From Bacteroidales bacterium UBA6428 (GTDB lineage: Bacteria; Bacteroidota; Bacteroidia; Bacteroidales; UBA932): a DNA stretch of 38,959 bases. The position numbers and the translations under genes were made by a program. Shown here piece by piece: positions 8,562 to 15,114 of the stretch. Each line of letters begins with the position of its first letter. The stretch's first letter is position 1. The notes under the pieces were generated by a model, which worked only from the letters and a program-made list of their open reading frames with translations, had not been told where the DNA came from and did not search any database. The stretch spans positions 1-38,959 of the forward strand of contig DJOW01000023.1 in the NCBI GenBank assembly GCA_002437305.1. Direction: 5' to 3'.

Positions 8562-9542
8562 ATGAAAGAGATAGCAACAATCGGAGTCCTTACCTCAGGT
8601 GGCGATGCTCCCGGAATGAATGCGTGCATCAGGGCTGTGACCCGCTCGGCAATCTACAACGGTTGGAGGGTCATGGGGATTTACCGTGGTTTTGAAGGCC
8701 TGATCAACGGTGATTTCAAAGAACTTACAACCGAAAGCGTCAGCAATGTGATCCAAAGGGGAGGCACGATACTCAAAACGGCCCGCAGCGAGGAGTTCAT
8801 GACTGTCGAGGGCCGGAAAAAAGCCTATGACAATGTTGTCAAGTTCGGAGTCGATGCGTTGGTCATCATTGGTGGCAATGGCTCGCTGGCAGGAGCGCAG
8901 GAGTTCGCTCATGAATATGACATTCCGGTTGTCGGGCTTCCGGGCACCATCGACAACGACCTCTACGGAACAGATTCCACAATCGGCTACGACACGGCTC
9001 TCAACACAATAGTTGAGTGTGTTGACAAGATCAGGGACACGGCGACATCCCACGACAGGATATTCTTTGTCGAGGTGATGGGCCGTGACGCTGGTTTCCT
9101 TGCTCAGAACTCCGCCATCGCTGCCGGTGCCGAGGCCGCCATCATCCCTGAGGATCAGACTGACATAGACCAACTTGAGAAATTCATCAGCCACGGCTGC
9201 CGCAAGAGCAAGAACAGTTCTATCGTCATTGTCTCCGAAAGCCCGAAGGATGGGGGAGCGATGCACTACGCTGAAAGGGTGAGGCAGGAATATCCTGAAT
9301 ATGACGTCCGTGTCACCATTCTCGGCCATATCCAGCGTGGTGGTTGTCCTTCCGCCTACGACAGGATCCTGGCCAGCCGTCTCGGCTACGCCAGCATCGA
9401 AGCCCTTCAGGAAGGTCAGCGCAACATCATGGTAGGCATCTCCAACAACGAGATCGTCTACGTTCCTATCGGAAAGGCCATCAAGTTGGACAAGCCGATC
9501 GACAAGGAGCTCATCAATGTCCTCGCCGTGCTGTCCATCTAA
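8562..9542 (+). CDS. pfkA: ATP-dependent 6-phosphofructokinase
   Basis: The key glycolytic kinase (fructose-6-phosphate to fructose-1,6-bisphosphate). At 326 residues it is the length of bacterial PfkA. Signatures seen: LTSGGDAPGMN at 11-20, TARS in the ATP site, the catalytic PGTIDND block, the substrate-binding VEVMGRDAGFLA, and LGHIQRGGCPSAYDR. The usual IGGDGS motif reads IIGGNGS: residue 106 (codon AAT at 8877-8879) is Asn where most PfkA proteins, including E. coli Asp103, have a Mg-binding Asp. The rest of the protein looks intact, so it is probably still an active PFK or a paralogue with altered metal or phosphate-donor behaviour. It is a single gene with its own promoter and a strong hairpin about 90 bases downstream. 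Confidence 0.94.
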   Translation: MKEIATIGVLTSGGDAPGMNACIRAVTRSAIYNGWRVMGIYRGFEGLINGDFKELTTESVSNVIQRGGTILKTARSEEFMTVEGRKKAYDNVVKFGVDALVIIGGNGSLAGAQEFAHEYDIPVVGLPGTIDNDLYGTDSTIGYDTALNTIVECVDKIRDTATSHDRIFFVEVMGRDAGFLAQNSAIAAGAEAAIIPEDQTDIDQLEKFISHGCRKSKNSSIVIVSESPKDGGAMHYAERVRQEYPEYDVRVTILGHIQRGGCPSAYDRILASRLGYASIEALQEGQRNIMVGISNNEIVYVPIGKAIKLDKPIDKELINVLAVLSI

Positions 9543-9629
9543 GCGACCCTCTTTGCCGCGTTTCTCTCAAGGCAGTGACATTCTCCATTTGTGCTGCGTG
9601 GTGGATAGTTGGTTGATTATCAATTAAAT

Positions 9630-9676
9630 AAGCATTGGTCTAGTGTCTATTATGGCACCAGACCAATGCTTTTCTT
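9630..9676 (+). terminator. Intrinsic terminator hairpin after pfkA
   Basis: AAGCATTGGTCT (9630-9641) pairs perfectly over 12 bp with AGACCAATGCTT (9660-9671), with an 18-base loop and then T-rich sequence. The flanks are otherwise without coding potential: 9543-9776 holds only this hairpin. Confidence 0.8.
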
Positions 9677-9752
9677 GTTGACAGTCAGGTATTTAACTGC
9701 CACGGTACTTGAATGTCGCTAAGGCGCTATGCCGACCATCTAAAAGATTAAG

Positions 9753-9784
9753 TTTGAATATTTCGGAAAAAATGCCTACCTTTG
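9753..9784 (+). promoter_or_regulatory. Promoter of the rplM-rpsI (rpsB-tsf) ribosomal cluster
   Basis: TTTG at 9753-9756 and TACCTTTG at 9777-9784 are separated by 20 bases, a textbook Bacteroidota sigma-ABfr promoter. The TACCTTTG core is the same as in the rRNA-type promoter at 38896. The leader to the rplM GTG is about 57 nt. Confidence 0.85.
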
Positions 9785-9844
9785 CGGTCCCTATGTTGTG
9801 TAGGGATCGCAATTATTTATGTTAAACCATTAAAGATCAAGACA

Positions 9845-10297
9845 GTGGACACACTTAGCTACAAAACGGTTTCTTTGAACAAGAATACTGTACAGAAAGA
9901 GTGGGTTGTCATCGATGCCACGGATCTGGCACTCGGACGTCTTGCTTCAAGAGTCGCTCTTGTCCTTCGCGGCAAGAACAAACCGGGATTCACCCCACAC
10001 GTTGACTGCGGTGACAACGTCATCGTCATCAACGCAGAGAAGGTGATCCTCAAAGGCAGCAAGATGACTGATCGTGTTTATGTGCGCTACACCGGTTATC
10101 CGGGCGGACAGCGTTTCACGACTCCGAAGGAGATCCTGGATAGAAGGCCTGCTGAACTCGTTAGGAGAGCGGTAAAGGGTATGCTCCCTAAGACACGTCT
10201 TGGTGACAAGATCATAGGCAATCTGCACGTCTATGCAGGCCCTGAGCATCCTCACCAGGCACAGAACCCTAGAGAAATTAAGTTGAACGAAATCTAA
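9845..10297 (+). CDS. rplM: 50S ribosomal protein L13
   Basis: A 150-residue large-subunit protein. EWVVIDATDLALGRLASRVA, FTPHVDCGDNVIVINAEKV, YTGYPGGQR and VKGMLPKTRLG are L13 hallmarks. The frame is open upstream to 9782, but Bacteroidota L13 begins at (M)DTLSYKT, which here corresponds to a GTG start at 9845. Extending further would place the start within the promoter box and add a non-conserved 21 residues. It is followed after eight bases by rpsI, the universal L13-S9 pairing. Confidence 0.96.
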   Translation: MDTLSYKTVSLNKNTVQKEWVVIDATDLALGRLASRVALVLRGKNKPGFTPHVDCGDNVIVINAEKVILKGSKMTDRVYVRYTGYPGGQRFTTPKEILDRRPAELVRRAVKGMLPKTRLGDKIIGNLHVYAGPEHPHQAQNPREIKLNEI

Positions 10298-10305
10298 CAG
10301 AGCAA

Positions 10306-10695
10306 ATGGAACAGAAAAACGCCCTTGGAAGACGTAAATCAGCCGTCGCTCGTGTTTATCTTTCTGCCGGACAGGGAAATGTCACAGTCAACGGACGCAA
10401 TGTCGAGGACTACTTCAAGACAGAAGCGTTGCGTTACATTGTGAACCAGCCTTTCGCCGTCACAAAGACAGAAGGCCAGTTTGACGTGAAGGTTAACGTT
10501 GTCGGTGGTGGCACAAAAGGCCAGGCCGAAGCTGTAAGACTCGGAATATCCCGCGCCCTCAGCGATTTGGACAGAGAGGCTTACCGCGCGGTCCTCAAGG
10601 CAGAAGGCTTCCTGACACGTGACTCCCGCGAGGTCGAGAGAAAGAAACCTGGTCAGCCTGGCGCACGTGCACGCTTCCAGTTCAGCAAGCGTTAG
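10306..10695 (+). CDS. rpsI: 30S ribosomal protein S9
   Basis: A 129-residue small-subunit protein. NALGRRKSAVARVYL at the start, GGGTKGQAEAVRLGISRAL in the middle, and the basic tail KKPGQPGARARFQFSKR, whose C-terminal Lys-Arg contacts P-site tRNA, are all present. It is the second gene of the L13-S9 unit. A 238-base structured gap separates it from rpsB. Confidence 0.97.
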   Translation: MEQKNALGRRKSAVARVYLSAGQGNVTVNGRNVEDYFKTEALRYIVNQPFAVTKTEGQFDVKVNVVGGGTKGQAEAVRLGISRALSDLDREAYRAVLKAEGFLTRDSREVERKKPGQPGARARFQFSKR

Positions 10696-10734
10696 TCTTG
10701 CTTGGACGGCAGCCGCATAAGCTGATTTATGAAA

Positions 10735-10930
10735 AGGCACAGTCCGGTGCTTCAAATCACGAGGACTTTTCGCCGGATGAGAATCCGGTGAACTCTACCA
10801 GGTGATTGCTGTGACTGCGGAAAATCCCTGAGATTGGTCGGAAGACCACTGCCCGGAGATTGAAGAAAAGAGCCTTCAGGCCATCGGCAAAAGGCCGGAA
10901 GGAAAGTTTAAACAAAAAAACAAGAATTTT
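10735..10930 (+). ncRNA. Structured leader RNA of rpsB-tsf (candidate r-protein leader or riboswitch-like element)
   Basis: The gap between rpsI and rpsB has no ORF but contains three clean hairpins. CGCCGGAT/ATCCGGTG with a GAGA tetraloop is at 10771-10790. GGTC/GACC with a GGAA tetraloop is at 10836-10847. CCTTC-GGCC/GGCC-GAAGG is at 10873-10902. Single-stranded-looking conserved-type segments lie between them. Two GNRA tetraloops point to a folded RNA. An A-rich stretch (10903-10933) then leads to the ATG in place of a Shine-Dalgarno. Three blocks resemble, in order, the cobalamin riboswitch core: AATCCGGTGAA (10782-10792), GCTGTGA (10808-10814) and GGTCGGAAGACCACTGCC (10836-10853, B12-box-like). 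Function is unknown. Autoregulation by S2 is the simplest guess from location. Confidence 0.55.
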
Positions 10931-10933
10931 AAA

Positions 10934-11791
10934 ATGCCACGCACAAATTTCCAAGAACTTCTTGATGCAGGTGTTCATTTCGGGCATCTGGCAAGGAAAT
11001 GGAACCCTAAGATGGCTCCATACATCTTTGACCAGAAGAACGGGATTCACATCATCGACCTGCACAAGACCATCGCCAAGATAGACGAGGCTGCCGACGC
11101 AATGAAAGAGCTTGCGCGTTCAGGCCGCAAGATTCTCTTCGTAGCCACCAAGAAACAGGCTAAGGAGATCGTTGCAGAAAAGGCTGCGGCAGTCAACATG
11201 CCATCGATAACCGAGCGTTGGGCAGGTGGAATGCTCACCAACTTCCCTACCATCCGCAAGGCTATCAAGAAGATGAACACCATCGACAAGATGAAGGAGG
11301 ACGGTACATTTGACAAGCTCGCCAAGAGAGAGCGTCTTCAGATTAACCGCCAGAGAGAGAAACTTGAGAAGAACCTCGGTTCCATCAAGGACATGAGCCG
11401 GCTCCCGTCCGCGCTATTCGTTGTTGACATCCAGAAGGAGGCCAACGCCGTCAAGGAGGCCAACCGCCTCAACATCCCGGTATTCGCATTGGTTGACACT
11501 TGTTGCGATCCTACCCCGATTGATTATGTGATACCGGCTAACGACGACGCAACGAAGTCGATCGAGACCATTCTCAATGTCCTTTGCGAAGCCATTCAGG
11601 AAGGTCTGAATGAGAGAAAGCTTGAGAAGGAAAAAGAGGCGAGTGAGGAAGCCGCTGAGGGCGAGGCTCTTGCAAATCCTACAGGCAAGAAGCTTCGTGC
11701 CCGCAAGAGTGCAAGGCCAGTAGATGTGGCTGCTGAAGCCGCTCCTGCCGCAGAGGCTCCAAAGGCTGAAGAAGAAGTTAAGGCTGAATAA
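10934..11791 (+). CDS. rpsB: 30S ribosomal protein S2
   Basis: A 285-residue protein. FQELLDAGVHFGHLARKWNPKM, the KKQAKEIV block, ERWAGGMLTNFPTIRKAIKKM and LPSALFVVDIQKEANAVKEANRLNIPVFALVDT are S2 signatures. Residues from about 230 onward form an Ala/Glu/Lys-rich low-complexity tail, common in Bacteroidota S2. The start is the ATG at 10934, after an A-rich leader without a Shine-Dalgarno. tsf follows after 17 bases, the standard rpsB-tsf operon. Confidence 0.97.
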   Translation: MPRTNFQELLDAGVHFGHLARKWNPKMAPYIFDQKNGIHIIDLHKTIAKIDEAADAMKELARSGRKILFVATKKQAKEIVAEKAAAVNMPSITERWAGGMLTNFPTIRKAIKKMNTIDKMKEDGTFDKLAKRERLQINRQREKLEKNLGSIKDMSRLPSALFVVDIQKEANAVKEANRLNIPVFALVDTCCDPTPIDYVIPANDDATKSIETILNVLCEAIQEGLNERKLEKEKEASEEAAEGEALANPTGKKLRARKSARPVDVAAEAAPAAEAPKAEEEVKAE

Positions 11792-11808
11792 TTTAAAGAG
11801 AATTAACT

Positions 11809-12801
11809 ATGGCAATTACAGCACAAGACGTAATGAAGTTGCGCAAGATGACTTCCGCTGGCATGATGGACTGCAAGAAAGCTCTCGCTGAGGCTGAGGG
11901 TGACTTCGACAAAGCCGTCAACATCATCCGTGAGAAAGGTAAGCTTGTCGCCGCGAAGCGTGCCGACCGCGAGACCACAGAGGGTGCGGTTCTCGTCCGC
12001 ATCAACGGGAACAAAGGAGTTCTCGTGTGCCTTGGTTGTGAGACAGACTTTGTCTCCGCCACACCTGATTTCAAGGCTTTAGCCGCTGAGATCGCAGATG
12101 CCGCCATCGCGTCATTCCCGGCCGACATCGAAGGTCTTAAGGCCAGCAAATGCTCAAACGGTCATACCGTTGAGGAGGAGATCTCCGCCCAGACAGGAAA
12201 GACCGGTGAAAAGCACGTTCTCGCTTATTATGCCGCTCTTGAGGCTCCGTACATCGGTGACTACGTTCACTTCAACGGGAAGCTTGGCGCCATTGTGGCT
12301 TTCAACAAGGAAGTCCCGGCCGATCTCGCCAAGGCTGTGGCCCAGCAGGTGACAGCCATGAATCCTGTCTCTGTCTCTGCCGCTGACTGCCCTGCGGAAG
12401 TGGTTGAGAAAGAGCGCGAGCTTGCGATCCAGAAGACCAAGGACGAGATGGTTCAGAAGGCTGTCGAGGCCGCTCTAAAAAAGGCCGGCATCAACCCTGC
12501 CCACGTTGACAGCGAGGCTCACATCGAGTCCAACACCGCGAAGGGTTGGATCACTCCTGAGCAGGCCGAGCAGGCACGTGAGATCATCAAGACCGTCTCC
12601 GCGGAGAAGGCCGCCTCACTCCCTGAGCAGATGATCCAGAACATCGCCAACGGAAGAATCCAGAAGTTCTTCAAGGAGTCAACCCTTGAGGAGCAGGAGT
12701 TCGTGCAGTCTGATGACAAGAAGACTGTCGCGGAGTACATCAAGTCTGTGGATCCTGAGGCCAAGGTTGTGGCTTTCAGGAGATTCTCTCTCAGTGATTA
12801 A
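11809..12801 (+). CDS. tsf: Elongation factor Ts
   Basis: The guanine nucleotide exchange factor of EF-Tu. At 330 residues it has the longer form found in Bacteroidota. The N-terminal UBA-like module contains LRKMTSAGMMDCKKALAEAEGD. The contact motif appears as CETDFVSATPDFKALA, where most bacteria have NxETDFVA. The C-terminus is helical. It is the last gene of the cluster and is followed by three hairpins. Confidence 0.96.
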   Translation: MAITAQDVMKLRKMTSAGMMDCKKALAEAEGDFDKAVNIIREKGKLVAAKRADRETTEGAVLVRINGNKGVLVCLGCETDFVSATPDFKALAAEIADAAIASFPADIEGLKASKCSNGHTVEEEISAQTGKTGEKHVLAYYAALEAPYIGDYVHFNGKLGAIVAFNKEVPADLAKAVAQQVTAMNPVSVSAADCPAEVVEKERELAIQKTKDEMVQKAVEAALKKAGINPAHVDSEAHIESNTAKGWITPEQAEQAREIIKTVSAEKAASLPEQMIQNIANGRIQKFFKESTLEEQEFVQSDDKKTVAEYIKSVDPEAKVVAFRRFSLSD

Positions 12802-12819
12802 CGTTTTTTGAGACATTGG

Positions 12820-12841
12820 GACTGTCGTTTGACAGTCTTTT
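12820..12841 (+). terminator. Intrinsic terminator after tsf
   Basis: GACTGTC (12820-12826), GTTT loop, GACAGTC (12831-12837), then TTTT. It lies 18 bases after the tsf stop. Confidence 0.8.
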
Positions 12842-12850
12842 GACATAAGA

Positions 12851-12879
12851 ACCCCCGGAAGTCTTTGGCTTCCGGGGGT
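12851..12879. terminator. Strong GC-rich hairpin, second in series after tsf
   Basis: ACCCCCGGAAG pairs over 11 bp with CTTCCGGGGGT around a seven-base loop. No strong T-run follows. It may act as an RNA 3'-end stabiliser or back-up terminator. Confidence 0.55.
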
Positions 12880-12922
12880 CTGTCATATTAATGAAGGAAA
12901 GCAACCATCTTAACTGACTTAA

Positions 12923-12962
12923 AAGCAGGGGAAAAGTCTGTTGACTCTTCCCCTGCTTGTTT
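12923..12962. terminator. Long hairpin with T-run, between the tsf operon and the convergent lipoprotein gene
   Basis: A 16-bp stem with one mismatch (12923-12938 with 12943-12958) closes a TGTT loop. It is followed by GTTTTC on the plus strand and preceded by TTAAAAG, so on the minus strand it also ends in a T-rich tract. It suits bidirectional termination for tsf and the SusC operon. Confidence 0.7.
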
Positions 12963-13012
12963 TCAGGAATACTTCCGAATAGTCTACATGACCAACGGAA
13001 CTTCGTAACACA

Positions 13013-13663
13013 TTATTTGAAACTGCCCGCTTCAACGAAATCATTGTATTCCTTCATCTCGTCTGCCCAGCCGGTGTATTTCTGACCTTTCACAACGTAT
13101 TTTTTCACCATGCCGTCCGGGTAGGTCCTGGAATATGAATCGATCTCGATTGTGTCGATTCTGTTGTCATTGGTGCCGGCTGTGCCGCCTGTGACGATTC
13201 TCCCTGTGCAGGAAATTGTGTAGGTGCTGTACTTTTTCATTTTGTATGCGGCAGTGTAGTAGCCACCCTGTCCGGAACCACCTTCAAGATATGGATTCCA
13301 TGTTGTTGTAGGCTCCGTGGCGGAGACTCCGGAACAGGAAAATGTCTGTGCGTTAATGTCCACGTCAACCTTGAATCTGACCGCATCAAGGAAATAATTC
13401 GATTTCAAGCCTGTGGCATCGGGATTAAGGTCAGTTATAGTGATCCATGCCTTGTCAGATTCATTGTAGGCCGTGTTGGTGATGACGATTCCAAAGACGG
13501 TTGAGGCTTCAGACGCGCCGTTTTCGTAAGCAAAGGCCGCGTACTTACCGTCAATGTTCGAAATCGCTGTCATGTCCGGTTCGCCGACTTTATAAGTCTC
13601 GCATGAAACCAGCGCAGTGGTTGTTATGGATGCTATCGCAATGATTCTTAATATCTTATTCAT
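13013..13663 (-). CDS. SusCD-linked small lipoprotein (lipid-binding putative hydrolase-like)
   Basis: A 216-residue lipoprotein with signal MNKILRIIAIASITTTALVSC. The mature part has a region (ISNIDGKYAAFAYE ... GIVITNTAYNESDKAWITITD ... AVRFKVDVDINAQTFS) and an ending (KKYVVKGQKYTGWADE). These resemble the Bacteroidota family annotated as lipid-binding putative hydrolase (PF12888-like), which typically sits third behind SusC and SusD. No catalytic residues can be pointed to. It starts 30 bases after susD, so it is co-transcribed, and is likely a surface lipoprotein accessory to substrate binding. Family assignment is from pattern memory and is moderate; position in the operon is certain. 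Confidence 0.6.
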   Translation of the reverse strand: MNKILRIIAIASITTTALVSCETYKVGEPDMTAISNIDGKYAAFAYENGASEASTVFGIVITNTAYNESDKAWITITDLNPDATGLKSNYFLDAVRFKVDVDINAQTFSCSGVSATEPTTTWNPYLEGGSGQGGYYTAAYKMKKYSTYTISCTGRIVTGGTAGTNDNRIDTIEIDSYSRTYPDGMVKKYVVKGQKYTGWADEMKEYNDFVEAGSFK

Positions 13664-13693
13664 GACTTTAATCTTTTTAAATTCATATATTCG

Positions 13694-15094
13694 TTACTTC
13701 TGCCACCACATCTTGACATTCAGATCCACAGGTTCCGGAGAGTTGACATTATAGTCAGCAGATGTCTTCGAATAAAGGAAACGTTGAGGATACCCGCTGG
13801 ACAGCACTCCGTGGAAATCCGTGATCGTCTTTCCCCTTACAGGATAACCGGTTCTGTTGAGGTCGAACCATGACTCTATCGGCATGCTGCGTACGTTGGA
13901 AGCCCATTTCTGGTTTATTATCTGCTCAACCATTTCCTCCGTGCTTCCTGACTTGAAGGCGTAGGCTCCTGCTATGAATGAGTCCGCACCCTCACACTTT
14001 GCTCTCGCGAATGCGGCGGTGATGGCTGCCTCGTAGGCCTCCTTCGCTTTCGCTGCGTTGCCCAATCTCGCGTAAGCCTCGGCCTTGAGGAACTCAGCCT
14101 CGTCAACTGTCCCGAAATTAACAGGGTCGGTCGCGCCTATGGCCAGACGGCTGCTCTTGTCCGGCTCGCTGGCGTTGCCGTAAGAATCCCCGGCGAAGAT
14201 CCCGCCTGGATTATTGTCATAGTAATAGGCAAACCTCGGATCTGACGCGTCAAGAACATTTGCGATGTCCCCGCAGGCGCGGATATTATTGGTTGTGTTC
14301 AACTGGCGCCGGTCGCTTTCATAAAGAGGATTGGACTTGTCCGCAGCGTCAAGGAAATTGTCAAAAGCGGCATCGGTTTTAAGGAAATTGTCCTCCGAAA
14401 GCAGGCTTTCTATCTTTGACTTATTAGCGCTGAAGTCTCTCATCAATACCTTAATATAAAGCGTGTTGGCGAATTGGAGCCATCCGTCGATGTCTCCGCC
14501 GAAGACCATGTCGGCTGCTGAGGACGGATTGTTTGCCTCATCTGTTTTCGCTTTGCTTGCCAGACCACGTACTTCCTCAAGGATGGACATGATGTTTTTA
14601 TGAGTGTCCTCTCCGGAATCAAAATGAGGGTTTGTCGTCTCGGTAAGGTAACCTTCTGTGTAAGCCACCTTGTCATACAAACTTGTGAGAAGGTAAAGTT
14701 CATAGGCAAGCATGGTTTTGGCCTCCATCACATAATTCGTGTTACCTTCCTCGGCCTCTCCCTTTTCTATGATTTCCTTCAAGGTCGGCATTATGGATCC
14801 GTAAATGTAACTCCATGGACTATTGAACGAACTGTTGGTCACATCGTATGTCATGTAAGTATAGTACTGGTTGGTCGTGCTGCATTGATTGACATACTGA
14901 GCCCAGAAATAGCCGTACAGGTTTATGTCATATCCCACTTTGACCGCTGTGTAGAGTTGTGCGGAAGGCAGAAGGCTTTTGATCTTCGCCTCAGCCACAT
15001 AGTTCGGATTTGTATTAATGTCCAACCAGCTCTTGCAACCGACCATTGAAAGGAAGGTCAGCATGATGGCAAAATATGTAAAAATCTTTTTCAT
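13694..15094 (-). CDS. SusD/RagB-family nutrient-binding outer membrane lipoprotein
   Basis: A 466-residue surface lipoprotein that lids the SusC channel and binds substrate. The signal peptide ends in FLSMVGC, followed at once by KSWLDINTNPN, the hallmark start of SusD-like proteins of the SusD-like_2 group. The TPR-like helical middle and the C-terminal MPIESWFDLNRTGYP / YPQRFLYSKTSADYN region fit the same group. I begin at the ATG at 15094, since the longer frame begins with TTG. It lies 20 bases after the susC stop. No glycoside hydrolase is in the operon, so the cargo could be a glycan, a peptide or something else. Confidence 0.92.
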   Translation of the reverse strand: MKKIFTYFAIMLTFLSMVGCKSWLDINTNPNYVAEAKIKSLLPSAQLYTAVKVGYDINLYGYFWAQYVNQCSTTNQYYTYMTYDVTNSSFNSPWSYIYGSIMPTLKEIIEKGEAEEGNTNYVMEAKTMLAYELYLLTSLYDKVAYTEGYLTETTNPHFDSGEDTHKNIMSILEEVRGLASKAKTDEANNPSSAADMVFGGDIDGWLQFANTLYIKVLMRDFSANKSKIESLLSEDNFLKTDAAFDNFLDAADKSNPLYESDRRQLNTTNNIRACGDIANVLDASDPRFAYYYDNNPGGIFAGDSYGNASEPDKSSRLAIGATDPVNFGTVDEAEFLKAEAYARLGNAAKAKEAYEAAITAAFARAKCEGADSFIAGAYAFKSGSTEEMVEQIINQKWASNVRSMPIESWFDLNRTGYPVRGKTITDFHGVLSSGYPQRFLYSKTSADYNVNSPEPVDLNVKMWWQK

Positions 15095-15114
15095 AATCAA
15101 TTCCAGTTAAATCA

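Noticed and set aside
9782..9844. N-terminal extension of L13
   Set aside because: It would begin inside the promoter box and is not part of the conserved protein; the GTG at 9845 fits the family.
10735..10860. Firm call of a cobalamin riboswitch
   Set aside because: Only three short blocks match, the expected full set of helices cannot be built with confidence, and the downstream genes are ribosomal. Kept as a resemblance only.
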